Source: DASPWW01 sp035461345 (GTDB taxonomy: Bacteria > Actinomycetota > Thermoleophilia > Solirubrobacterales > 70-9). Taken from it: DNA of 34,529 nt. The stretch is from contig DATHVJ010000114.1 of assembly GCA_035461345.1 (NCBI GenBank), positions 1-34,529 on the forward strand, in the 5' to 3' direction. This document shows, one piece after another, positions 23,435-30,751 of the stretch. The translations under genes and the position numbers were made by a program. The notes beneath the pieces are model-generated. The model searched no databases. It was given only the letters and a program-made list of their open reading frames with translations, and had not been told where the DNA came from. Within the stretch, counting starts at the first letter, position 1, and each line of letters begins with the position of its first letter.

Positions 23435-23863
23435 GTGCCCGAGCCCAACCCGAACGTCACCGCCGAGTCCGTCGCCCGGCGGATCAAGGACAGCTTCCCG
23501 GACGACCTCGGCGTCGAGCCGCTCGAGGCGACCGACGAGAGCTTCATCGGCCGGATGGTCGTCGATCGACGGCACCTGCACCCGGGCGGGCTCGTCCACG
23601 GCGGCGCCTGGGTCGCGCTCGCGGACTCGGTCGGAGCGTGGCAGACCTTCCGGCGGCTCCCGGAGGGCTACGACTTCACGACCGTCGAGATGAAGCTCAA
23701 CGTGTTCGGCGCCGCCGGCCCGGGTGACGAGCTCGTCGCCGCCGCCGAGCACCTGCACGCAGGGCGCTCGACCCACGTGGTCGAGGTCAGGGTGACGAAG
23801 GGCGAGCGTCTCGTCGCGAACCTGGTGCTCACGCAGTTCGTGCTGGCGCCCCGGCTGAGATAG
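23435..23863 (+). CDS. PaaI-type hotdog-fold thioesterase
   Basis: A 142-residue thioesterase that hydrolyses acyl-CoA, possibly aromatic or medium-chain. The hotdog signature H-P-G-G-L-V-H-G-G-A-W-V-A-L-A-D-S appears at about residues 48-64. It is followed by T-V-E-M-K-L-N-V-F and G-D-E-L-V-A-A-A-E-H-L-H-A-G-R-S-T-H-V-V-E-V, the standard PaaI/YbgC-like strands. The length is normal for the family. The GTG at 23435 has no strong ribosome site. It lies downstream of the crotonase gene but is separated from it by a hairpin, so expression may be partly independent. The true substrate is unknown. Confidence 0.9.
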   Translation: MPEPNPNVTAESVARRIKDSFPDDLGVEPLEATDESFIGRMVVDRRHLHPGGLVHGGAWVALADSVGAWQTFRRLPEGYDFTTVEMKLNVFGAAGPGDELVAAAEHLHAGRSTHVVEVRVTKGERLVANLVLTQFVLAPRLR

Positions 23864-23906
23864 CGTGGTCGTGGCTCGGGTCGCGTCCTGGCTGGGTCGA
23901 GAGAGA

Positions 23907-24021
23907 CGCCGCAAACCTCCGTTCCCACGCCGTCGTGCGGTCGAGTCGGGAGTTGACGGCGTATATCGCCGTTAAGTGCCGGTTCGACCGGATGTGATTC
24001 CGGAATCCGACGTTTGCGGCG
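23907..24021. other. 115-nt multi-helix element (structured RNA or MITE-like)
   Basis: Its ends are an exact 10-bp inverted repeat: CGCCGCAAAC (23907-23916) and GTTTGCGGCG (24012-24021). Inside lie CTCC/GGAG (23917-23920/23949-23952), TTGACGGCG-TATAT-CGCCGTTAA (23953-23975, 8 of 9 paired), CCGGT-TCG-ACCGG (23979-23991) and the palindrome GATTCCGGAATC (23996-24007). The helices abut each other with almost no unpaired bases, giving a multi-branched fold closed by the outer stem. No coding sequence fits. It sits between two convergent genes. It may be an RNA, a terminator complex or a small mobile element; which one is unknown. Confidence 0.55.
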
Positions 24022-24036
24022 CTGTTCCCTACCCGC

Positions 24037-24052
24037 CGCCGTTCGTCCGGCG
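24037..24052 (-). terminator. Possible hairpin after pyruvate kinase
   Basis: CGCCG-TTCGTC-CGGCG, a 5-bp stem with a 6-nt loop, lies 12 bp downstream of the pyruvate kinase stop at 24064. The stem is short and has no U-tract, so this is a weak call. Confidence 0.3.
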
Positions 24053-24063
24053 ACGCGTTGGAC

Positions 24064-25515
24064 TCAGGGGACCCGGTGCACTTCGAACAGGTTCGTGCCG
24101 AGCTTCTGGTCGGGGAGCCCGGCGGTGATCCCGATCAGATCGCCGGACCGGGCCACCCCGCACTCGGCGGCGAGCGTCGCGCAGCGTCGCAGCAGCGCGC
24201 GGAGGCTGGTCCAGTCGTCCTCGAGCACGCACGTGACGCCGAACAGGAGGTTCAGCCGGCGCACCGTCTCCAGCCGCGGCGACACGGCGAGCACGGGAAC
24301 CTGCGGCCGATGCGCCGAGACGAGCCGCGCGGTGCGCCCGCTCGTCGTCGGAACGACGAGCGCCGCCAGCCCAAGCGTGTAGGTCGATCCGACCGCCGCG
24401 CGGGCGACCGATGCGGCTACGTCCGTGCTCTCGGTCGCGACGCGGTTGAAGAGCCAGTGGCTGTACGGGAGGTCGGGCTCGGTCTCGCACGCGATCTGGT
24501 CCATCACCCGCACCGCCTCGACCGGGTGGCGGCCGACCGCGGTCTCCTCCGACAGCATCACGGCGTCGGTGCCGTCGTAGATCGCGTTCGCGACATCGGT
24601 CACCTCCGCCCGCGTGGGGCGATCGGCGTTGACCATCGACGCGAGCATCTGCGTCGCTGTGATCGCCGGCTTCGACCGCCGCCCGGCCAGAGCCAGGAGG
24701 CGCTTCTGGACCACCGGGACCGATGCGATCGGGATCTCGATCCCGAGGTCGCCGCGCGCGACCATGATCCCGCTCAGCGCCGCCTCGACGAGCTCCTCGG
24801 CGTTGTCGGCCGCCTGCGGCTTCTCGATCTTGGCGATCAGCGGGATGTCCGCGCCCCGCTCGCGGATCCGCTCCTCAACCGGCACCAGATCGGCTCGCGA
24901 GCGCACGAACGACACGGCGAGCAGGTCAACGCCGGCCTCGCACGCGAAGTCGACCCAGCTCAGGTCCTCCTCTCCAGCGGCCGGGAGAGGCAGGTGCGAT
25001 TCCGGCAGGTTGATCCCCTGGTGGGAGGCGACGCTTCCGCCTGCCTCGACGAGGCATCGCACCTCGGACTCGCCCCGGTCGACGACCCGGAGCCGGACTC
25101 TCCCGTCGGCGAGGAAGACCGGCTCGCCGGCCTGAACGGCTTTCGGGAGCCCGTCCCACGACACCGACAGACGCTCGGCGTTGCCGAGCCGCTCCTTGGT
25201 GGTCAGCACGAGCTCGCTGCCCGAATGCACGGTGACGACGCCGCCGCCACCGACCTCGTCGATGCGCAGCTTCGGCCCCGGCAGGTCGCCCAGGATCCCG
25301 ACCTCGCGGCCGAGCGCCTCCGCCGCCTCGCGAATGCGGCGCACCGTCTCGCCGTGCTCCTCGGGGCTCCCGTGGGAGAAGTTGAGTCGCAGCACGTCCG
25401 CGCCGGCGGCCAGGATCTGGCGCAGCACCGTGACCTCGCGCGTCGCGGGCCCCACGGTGGCGACGATCTTCGTTCGCCGCTGCGGGCTCGATTGAGCCGC
25501 CGACTCAGCGTCCAT
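24064..25515 (-). CDS. pyk: Pyruvate kinase
   Basis: A 483-residue glycolytic enzyme converting phosphoenolpyruvate and ADP to pyruvate and ATP. Clear signatures are R-R-T-K-I-V-A-T-V-G-P-A at the start, L-R-L-N-F-S-H-G, D-L-P-G-P-K-L-R and the K-I-E-K-P-Q motif with the catalytic Lys. The signature M-V-A-R-G-D-L-G-I-E-I and A-T-Q-M-L-A-S-M follow, and A-V-M-L-S-E-E-T-A-V-G is near the end of the barrel. The C-terminal domain carries V-P-T-T-S-G-R-T-A-R-L. The length is normal. The ATG at 25515 lies inside the last codons of the P-type ATPase gene (11-nt overlap), so the two are cotranscribed and probably translationally coupled. Confidence 0.97.
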   Translation of the reverse strand: MDAESAAQSSPQRRTKIVATVGPATREVTVLRQILAAGADVLRLNFSHGSPEEHGETVRRIREAAEALGREVGILGDLPGPKLRIDEVGGGGVVTVHSGSELVLTTKERLGNAERLSVSWDGLPKAVQAGEPVFLADGRVRLRVVDRGESEVRCLVEAGGSVASHQGINLPESHLPLPAAGEEDLSWVDFACEAGVDLLAVSFVRSRADLVPVEERIRERGADIPLIAKIEKPQAADNAEELVEAALSGIMVARGDLGIEIPIASVPVVQKRLLALAGRRSKPAITATQMLASMVNADRPTRAEVTDVANAIYDGTDAVMLSEETAVGRHPVEAVRVMDQIACETEPDLPYSHWLFNRVATESTDVAASVARAAVGSTYTLGLAALVVPTTSGRTARLVSAHRPQVPVLAVSPRLETVRRLNLLFGVTCVLEDDWTSLRALLRRCATLAAECGVARSGDLIGITAGLPDQKLGTNLFEVHRVP

Positions 25516-28018
25516 CGGTGCCGCCCGTCGCCGGCGCCTCCGCCGGCGAGCGCTCTTCGGTGACCGGCCTGTGAGTGGGGCCGGGGACGCCCTCGGGTTC
25601 CGGCTCGGGCTCGGGCGTCGCCGGCCGGTCCGGCTCCTCGAGTCGCTGGATCAGCGGCAGTCGCCACACCACGCTCGCCAGCACGAGCCCCGCCGCAGCC
25701 GACAGCATCGCCAGGAACCACTGGCCCGCGCTGAGGATCACGAGGTCGAAGAACTCGCGCACCGGCTCCGCCGCGAGCGCGAGTGCGAACAGGGCTCCGA
25801 GGCCCGCGACCATCGCGAGCATGTAGCTCTGGATCGCTATGTGCTCGCGGCCGGGTCCGCGCTCCAGCAGCAGGATGAAGCCGAGCCCGAGGATGATCAG
25901 CGTCGTCGTGGCCGCGGTTCGGCCCTCCTCGAGCGTTCCCCCGAACACCGTGTCGACGAGGAAGAACGACAGCAGCGAGCCGACTCCGATCGCGAGGCCG
26001 GCCGGGACCGAGAACGCGGCCAGCGCCCGCAGAAGCCGTCCCCGGTACAGCGGCCCCTCGCTCGGCGCGAGCGCGAGCACGAATGAGGGGATCCCGATCG
26101 TCAGCGCCGCGGCGATCGTGAGCTGGCGGGGCAGGAACGGGAACGTGAACCCGAAGATAGCCGCGGTCAGGATCAGGAACGCGGCGTAGATCGTCTTCGT
26201 CGTGTACAGGCGCGCCAGCCGGTGGATGTTTCGGGCGATGCGCCGACCCTCGGCGACGGCGCGCGGCAGCATCGAGAACTGGTCCTTGAGCAGCACGATG
26301 TCCGCGATCCCCTTCGTGATCTGGCTCCCCGATCCGACGGCGACCGCCAGGCTGGCCCGCTTGAGCGCGGGCACGTCGTTGACCCCGTCGCCGATCATCG
26401 CCGTGAACCGGCCGCGTTCGGCGAGAGCGGCCACGAGCGCCTGCTTCTGCTCCGGGCGGATGCGGCAAAAGATCGTGTTCGCCTCCGCGGCGCGGGCGAG
26501 CTCCCTTCCTTCCAGGGGGAGATCGGAGCCCTCGATCACGCCGGCATCCTTCGGGACCCCGACCGCGCGGGCGACAGCGGTCACGGTCTGGCGCGCGTCG
26601 CCCGAGATCAGCTTCAGGTCGACCTGCTGCTCGCGCATGAACTCGATCGTCTCGGCGGCGTCGGAGCGCAGCTTCTCCTCGAGCACGATCAGCGCCTGCG
26701 GCTCGAGCCGAGGGGGCGGATGCGCGGTGGGGTCCGAAGGGAGCGCGCCGCCCGTGCGGCCGAATGCGACGACACGACGGCCGGCGCCGGTGTGCTGGTC
26801 GAGCGCCCGCTGGAGGCCGGGTGGGAGCTCGAGCGCGCCCGCGTCGGCGAGCACGTCGGGCGCGCCTAGCACGTAGCTCCGTCGCCCGCCGGAGCCGCCG
26901 TTGAGGGTCAACCCGCTCCACTTCCACTCCGAAGAGAACGGGACCTCGGCCTCGACGCGGTTCGGCGCGCCGGGGTAGTTGTCGGAGATCGCCTCCAGGG
27001 TGCGGTTTCGCTCCCCGGCGCTGGCCGCGAAGCTGGCGAGCGCGCGGTGGGTGAGACCCGGCTGCGCGTCGTCGGCCACCTCGACCGCGACCAGCTCCAG
27101 GGTGCCGTCGGTGAGCGTGCCGGTCTTGTCGATGCACACCGTGTCGACGGCGGCAAGCGACTCCGTCGCCGCCATCTGCTGTACGAGCGTGTTCATCCTC
27201 GCCAGTCGAACGGCGGCGATCGCGAGCGTGACGCTCATCAGCAGCACCAGCCCCTCGGGGATCAGGGTGATTAGTCCGGCGGTCGAGGTCTGCGCCGCCT
27301 CGGTGAACTCGACGTTGCGGGCCGCGAGCGCGACCACGAGCAGCGCGGCGAGGGGGACCATCATGATCGTCGTCGCGCCGAGGATCCGGTTCACCTCGAG
27401 CTGTAGCGGGGAGGGGGGATGGCGGAAGGTGCGCGCCTCGCCGGCGATCTTCTCGGCGTGGCTCTGCTCGCGCACGGCGTCGACCTCGTAGTAGCCGGAG
27501 CCGCTGATCACGAATGCGCCGGACAGGACCCGGTCGCCCTCGCGCTTGCGGACCCCGTCGGACTCGCCGGTCAGCATCGACTCGTCGAGGGTCAGTCCGC
27601 GCGACTCGGCGACTATCCCGTCGGCGACGAGCTGGTCGCCGGGCTCGAGCCGGACGATGTCGTCGGGGACCACCTGCGTCGCGCGGAGCTCCTTCAGCTC
27701 GCCGTCCCGGACCGCCTTCGCCTTCGGAGCGACGAGCACGGCGAGCTCGTCGAGGATCCGCTTCGCCCGCAGCTCCTGGCGGATCCCGATCGCGCTGTTG
27801 ACGATCGCGATCAGCCCGAACAGCGCGTCTGCGAACAGGCCGAGCGAGAGGATGAGGACGAAGAACCCGGCGATGATCGCGTTGAAGAGCGTGAAGACGT
27901 TGCCGGCGACGATGCTCGCCACCGAACGGCTGCTCGTCGGCTCCGGCGGGCCGAGCCGGGCGAGGCGCTTGGCGGCCTCGACGCTCGACAGGCCCCCCGG
28001 GTGTCCGCGCTGGTTCAT
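25505..28018 (-). CDS. Cation-transporting P-type ATPase, CtpE-like
   Basis: An 837-residue membrane pump. T-G-E-S is at 150-153, the phosphorylated Asp297 is in D-K-T-G-T, and the nucleotide-site motif G-D-G-V-N-D is at 543-548. The transmembrane ion-site helix reads L-I-P-E-G-L-V-L-L (252-260), a P-E-G-L type site as in mycobacterial CtpE, a calcium-linked pump. Six helices follow the hinge and are followed by a Pro/Glu-rich tail (E-P-E-P-E-P-E-P). No N-terminal metal-binding domain is present. The ATG at 28018 starts the fold. It overlaps pyruvate kinase at its 3' end and is divergent from an LLM oxidoreductase. Calcium is the likely ion by family similarity; this is not proven here. Confidence 0.9.
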   Translation of the reverse strand: MNQRGHPGGLSSVEAAKRLARLGPPEPTSSRSVASIVAGNVFTLFNAIIAGFFVLILSLGLFADALFGLIAIVNSAIGIRQELRAKRILDELAVLVAPKAKAVRDGELKELRATQVVPDDIVRLEPGDQLVADGIVAESRGLTLDESMLTGESDGVRKREGDRVLSGAFVISGSGYYEVDAVREQSHAEKIAGEARTFRHPPSPLQLEVNRILGATTIMMVPLAALLVVALAARNVEFTEAAQTSTAGLITLIPEGLVLLMSVTLAIAAVRLARMNTLVQQMAATESLAAVDTVCIDKTGTLTDGTLELVAVEVADDAQPGLTHRALASFAASAGERNRTLEAISDNYPGAPNRVEAEVPFSSEWKWSGLTLNGGSGGRRSYVLGAPDVLADAGALELPPGLQRALDQHTGAGRRVVAFGRTGGALPSDPTAHPPPRLEPQALIVLEEKLRSDAAETIEFMREQQVDLKLISGDARQTVTAVARAVGVPKDAGVIEGSDLPLEGRELARAAEANTIFCRIRPEQKQALVAALAERGRFTAMIGDGVNDVPALKRASLAVAVGSGSQITKGIADIVLLKDQFSMLPRAVAEGRRIARNIHRLARLYTTKTIYAAFLILTAAIFGFTFPFLPRQLTIAAALTIGIPSFVLALAPSEGPLYRGRLLRALAAFSVPAGLAIGVGSLLSFFLVDTVFGGTLEEGRTAATTTLIILGLGFILLLERGPGREHIAIQSYMLAMVAGLGALFALALAAEPVREFFDLVILSAGQWFLAMLSAAAGLVLASVVWRLPLIQRLEEPDRPATPEPEPEPEGVPGPTHRPVTEERSPAEAPATGGTDGR

Positions 28019-28078
28019 TGGCTCATTGATACAGCAGCGCGACCCCCTGCATGTGAAGGTCGGTAGGGTTCGCGCGCG

Positions 28079-29140
28079 ATGGCGTTGAAGCTCGGCCTCA
28101 ACCTCGGCTACTGGGGCATCGGACCCCAGGGAGACGAGGCGCTCGAGTACGTGCAGGCCGCCGAGCGGGCGGGCTACGACTCCGTGTGGGTGGCCGAGTC
28201 GTACGGCTCCGACGTCGTCAGCGTGCTCGCATGGCTCGTCCCGCACACCGAGACGATCAAGCTCGGGGCGGCGATCATGCAGGTCCCGGCGCGGGCGCCG
28301 GCGGCAGCGGCGATGGCGGGGTGCACGATCGACGCGCTGTCGGGAGGCCGCTTCATCTTCGGCTTCGGGCCCTCGGGGCCGCAGGTGTCGGAGGGCTGGT
28401 ATGGCGTCCCGTACGCGAAGCCGTGGGGGAGGACGCGCGAGTACGTCGAGATCGTGCGCGAGATCGTCGCCCGCAGGGGCCGGCTTGAATATCAGGGCGA
28501 GCACTACCGGCTGCCGCTCGAGGGCGGAGAGGGCAAGGCGCTGAAGCTCAACATCCACCCGGTGCGCGATCGGATCCCGATCTTCCTCGGCGCGATCGGG
28601 CGCAAGTCGGTCGAGCTGACCGCCGAGATCGCCGACGGCTGGATCCCGATCTTCTCCAGCCCCGACGCGTTCAAGGACACGTGGGCCGAGCACATCGAGG
28701 CGGGCCTGGCGAAGGGCGGGCGCGGCCGCGACGACCTCGAGATCTCACCGACGCTCCAGGTCGCGATCGACGGCGACCTCGACGCCGCCCGCAACGTCGT
28801 CAAGGCGGGGCTGCTGCTCTACCTCGGCGGGATGGGCAGCCAGAAGACGAACTTCTACGTCGACCTCGCGTCGCGGATCGGGTTCGAGAGCGAGGCCAAG
28901 CGGGTGCAGTCGCTGTACCTGGACGGCGACCGCGAGAAGGCGTACGAAGCGATCCCGGACGAGCTCGTCGATGAGACCTCGCTCGTCGGAAGCGAGTCGG
29001 AGGTCGCCGAACGCGTGCAGCGCTACGCCGACGCCGGAGCGGACAGGCTGATCGTGTCGCCGATCCATCTCGACGCCGGGCAGCGCAAGCACACGCTCGA
29101 GCGCCTGGCGACGCTCACGGGCGTCGCCGCGCCTGCCTAG
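28079..29140 (+). CDS. LLM-class F420-dependent oxidoreductase
   Basis: A 353-residue luciferase-like monooxygenase-fold (TIM barrel) enzyme. The start L-G-L-N-L-G-Y-W-G, the strand Y-D-S-V-W-V-A-E and I-K-L-G-A-A-I-M-Q-V-P-A-R-A-P-A fit the F420-binding LLM group. They are followed by T-I-D-A-L-S-G-G-R-F-I-F-G-F-G and P-I-F-L-G-A-I-G-R-K-S, also typical of the group. Use of F420 rather than FMN is likely from sequence style, but the substrate is unknown. The ATG at 28079 has only AGGG upstream. It is divergent from the P-type ATPase with a 60-bp shared promoter region. It precedes the transhydrogenase operon with a 75-bp gap. Confidence 0.9.
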   Translation: MALKLGLNLGYWGIGPQGDEALEYVQAAERAGYDSVWVAESYGSDVVSVLAWLVPHTETIKLGAAIMQVPARAPAAAAMAGCTIDALSGGRFIFGFGPSGPQVSEGWYGVPYAKPWGRTREYVEIVREIVARRGRLEYQGEHYRLPLEGGEGKALKLNIHPVRDRIPIFLGAIGRKSVELTAEIADGWIPIFSSPDAFKDTWAEHIEAGLAKGGRGRDDLEISPTLQVAIDGDLDAARNVVKAGLLLYLGGMGSQKTNFYVDLASRIGFESEAKRVQSLYLDGDREKAYEAIPDELVDETSLVGSESEVAERVQRYADAGADRLIVSPIHLDAGQRKHTLERLATLTGVAAPA

Positions 29141-29215
29141 CTCGCCCGCGCGGCCTTCAGTCGTTCGCCACCTCGCCGGCGAAAAGTGATCGGGTAGGCT
29201 CCCGCGGCTCATCCC

Positions 29216-30343
29216 ATGAAGATCGGTGTTCCGAAGGAGTCCGCGGAGGGGGAGCGTCGCGTGGCGCTGATACCCGAGGTGGTGCGAGGCCTGACCGGCA
29301 GGGGACTCGACGTGAGCGTCGAGTCGGGCGCCGGCGAGGGGTCCGGCCATCCGGACCCCGAGTACTCCGACGCCGGCGCGGCTGTCGGGTCGGCCGACGA
29401 TGCCTGGGGCGCCGACGTGCTCGTCAAGGTCGCGCCGCCGAGTGCAGGCGAGATCGGGCGGCTGAGGCGCGGTCAGGTGCTGATCGGCCACCTCGCCCCG
29501 CTCACCTCGCCGGACACGAACCGCGCGCTCGCCGACGCCGGTGTGACGAGCTTCGCGATGGAGTCGATCCCGCGCATCACGCGCGCCCAGGCGATCGACG
29601 CGCTGTCCTCCCAGGCCAACGTGGCGGGGTACGCCGCGGCGCTGCTCGCCGCGCGCCAGGCGGGCCGCTTCTTCCCGATGATGACCACGGCCGCCGGCAC
29701 GGTCGCGCCGGCGCGCGTGCTGGTGCTTGGCGCGGGCGTCGCGGGACTGCAGGCGATCGCGACCGCGAAGCGGCTCGGGGCGGTCGTCACCGGGTTCGAC
29801 ATCCGCCGCGCGGCGTGGGAGCAGATCGCGAGCCTCGGCGGGCGGCCCCTGGAGCTCGACTTCATCCCCGACGCCGAGGCCGAGGGGGGGTACGCGCGGC
29901 CGCTGACCGAGGAGGAGAACGACAAGGTGCGCGAGGCGCTGGCCGAGAACGCGCCGCGTCAGGACGTGATCATCACCACCGCTCAGATTCCCGGGAGGCC
30001 GGCGCCGCTGTTGATCACCGCCGACGCGGTTCGCGCGATGTCGCCCGGCTCGGTGATCGTCGACCTGGCCGGCGAGTCCGGCGGGAACTGCGAGCTGACC
30101 CGCGCCGGGGAGACGGTCGTCGAGGGCGGGGTCAAGGTGATCGCGCCGGCGAATCTCCCGAGCGAGATGGCGACCCACGCGTCGCAGCTGTACGCGAAGA
30201 ACGTCGACAACCTGCTCGAGCTCCTGGTCGACGAGGAGGGCAACGTGGCGCTCGACTTCGACGACGAGATCGTCGCCGGCGCGTGCATAACACACGAGGG
30301 CGCGATCGTGAACGAAAGGGCAAAGGAGGTAGCTCGTAGCTAG
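29216..30343 (+). CDS. pntAA: NAD(P) transhydrogenase subunit alpha 1 (dI, NAD-binding)
   Basis: A 375-residue soluble NAD(H)-binding subunit of the proton-translocating transhydrogenase. It starts M-K-I-G-V-P-K-E-S and has the alanine dehydrogenase/PntA fold. S-Q-A-N-V-A-G-Y is in the middle, the Rossmann motif G-A-G-V-A-G-L-Q-A-I-A-T-A-K-R-L-G-A at about 178-195, then G-F-D-I-R. The membrane part is on a separate gene, as in three-subunit transhydrogenases such as that of Rhodospirillum. The last residues (V-A-R-S) and the TAG stop are encoded inside a 7-bp tandem repeat, so the C-terminus may have been reshaped by that repeat. It is the first gene of the operon pntAA-pntAB-pntB. Confidence 0.95.
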   Translation: MKIGVPKESAEGERRVALIPEVVRGLTGRGLDVSVESGAGEGSGHPDPEYSDAGAAVGSADDAWGADVLVKVAPPSAGEIGRLRRGQVLIGHLAPLTSPDTNRALADAGVTSFAMESIPRITRAQAIDALSSQANVAGYAAALLAARQAGRFFPMMTTAAGTVAPARVLVLGAGVAGLQAIATAKRLGAVVTGFDIRRAAWEQIASLGGRPLELDFIPDAEAEGGYARPLTEEENDKVREALAENAPRQDVIITTAQIPGRPAPLLITADAVRAMSPGSVIVDLAGESGGNCELTRAGETVVEGGVKVIAPANLPSEMATHASQLYAKNVDNLLELLVDEEGNVALDFDDEIVAGACITHEGAIVNERAKEVARS

Positions 30344-30378
30344 TAGCTCGTAGCTCGAGCAACGAGGAACGAGCAACC
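30330..30378. repeat. Heptamer tandem repeat at the pntAA-pntAB junction
   Basis: Seven consecutive 7-mers: TAGCTCG, TAGCTAG, TAGCTCG, TAGCTCG, AGCAACG, AGGAACG, AGCAACC. The first four are TAGCTCG-type and the last three AGCAACG-type. The array contains the stop codon of pntAA (30341-30343) and ends 6 bp before the pntAB ATG. Confidence 0.8.
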
Positions 30379-30384
30379 AAACCT

Positions 30385-30693
30385 ATGGACCTGATCACCG
30401 AGATCACCATCTTCGTATTGGCTGCCTTCGTCGGCTTCGAGGTGATCTCGAAGGTGCCGACGACGCTGCACACGCCGCTGATGTCGCAGACGAACGCGAT
30501 CCACGGGATCGTGATGCTCGGCGGCCTGATCGTGATCGGGTTCGCCGACGACACGCTCGAGTACGTGATCGGGGTGATCGCGATCACGTTCGGGACGATC
30601 AACATCATCGGCGGCTTCCTCGTGACCGACCGCATGTTGGGAATGTTCGCTCGCAGACCGAAGCCGGGGGACCAAGAATCGGGGGACCGGTGA
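30385..30693 (+). CDS. pntAB: NAD(P) transhydrogenase subunit alpha 2 (membrane)
   Basis: A 102-residue membrane subunit with three to four helices, forming part of the proton channel with PntB. The sequence L-T-E-I-T-I-F-V-L-A-A-F-V-G-F-E-V-I is followed by the conserved V-P-T-T-L-H-T-P-L-M-S-Q-T-N-A-I-H-G-I and the F-L-V-T-D-R-M-L-G-M-F end that defines this family. The C-terminus P-G-D-Q-E-S-G-D-R is encoded by a 15-bp-period repeat. No good ribosome site precedes the ATG at 30385, because the heptamer array occupies the leader, so translation may depend on coupling with pntAA. It sits between the other two transhydrogenase genes. Confidence 0.92.
   Translation: MDLITEITIFVLAAFVGFEVISKVPTTLHTPLMSQTNAIHGIVMLGGLIVIGFADDTLEYVIGVIAITFGTINIIGGFLVTDRMLGMFARRPKPGDQESGDR
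30666..30688. repeat. Direct repeat at the pntAB-pntB junction
   Basis: GGGGGACC occurs at 30666-30673 and 30681-30688, separated by AAGAATC, giving a 15-bp period. It encodes the last residues of PntAB, up to the stop at 30691-30693. It is different in sequence from the heptamer array at the other junction. Confidence 0.6.
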
Positions 30694-30751
30694 CCGCATC
30701 CCTGCTCGGACCCGCCCGCCCCCGGACGCGAAGCGGACGAGGTGGGCGGCG

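Noticed and set aside
23979..23991. GGTTCGACC resembling a tRNA T-loop
   Set aside because: No acceptor, D or anticodon arms fit around it; it is better explained as one helix of the 115-nt element.
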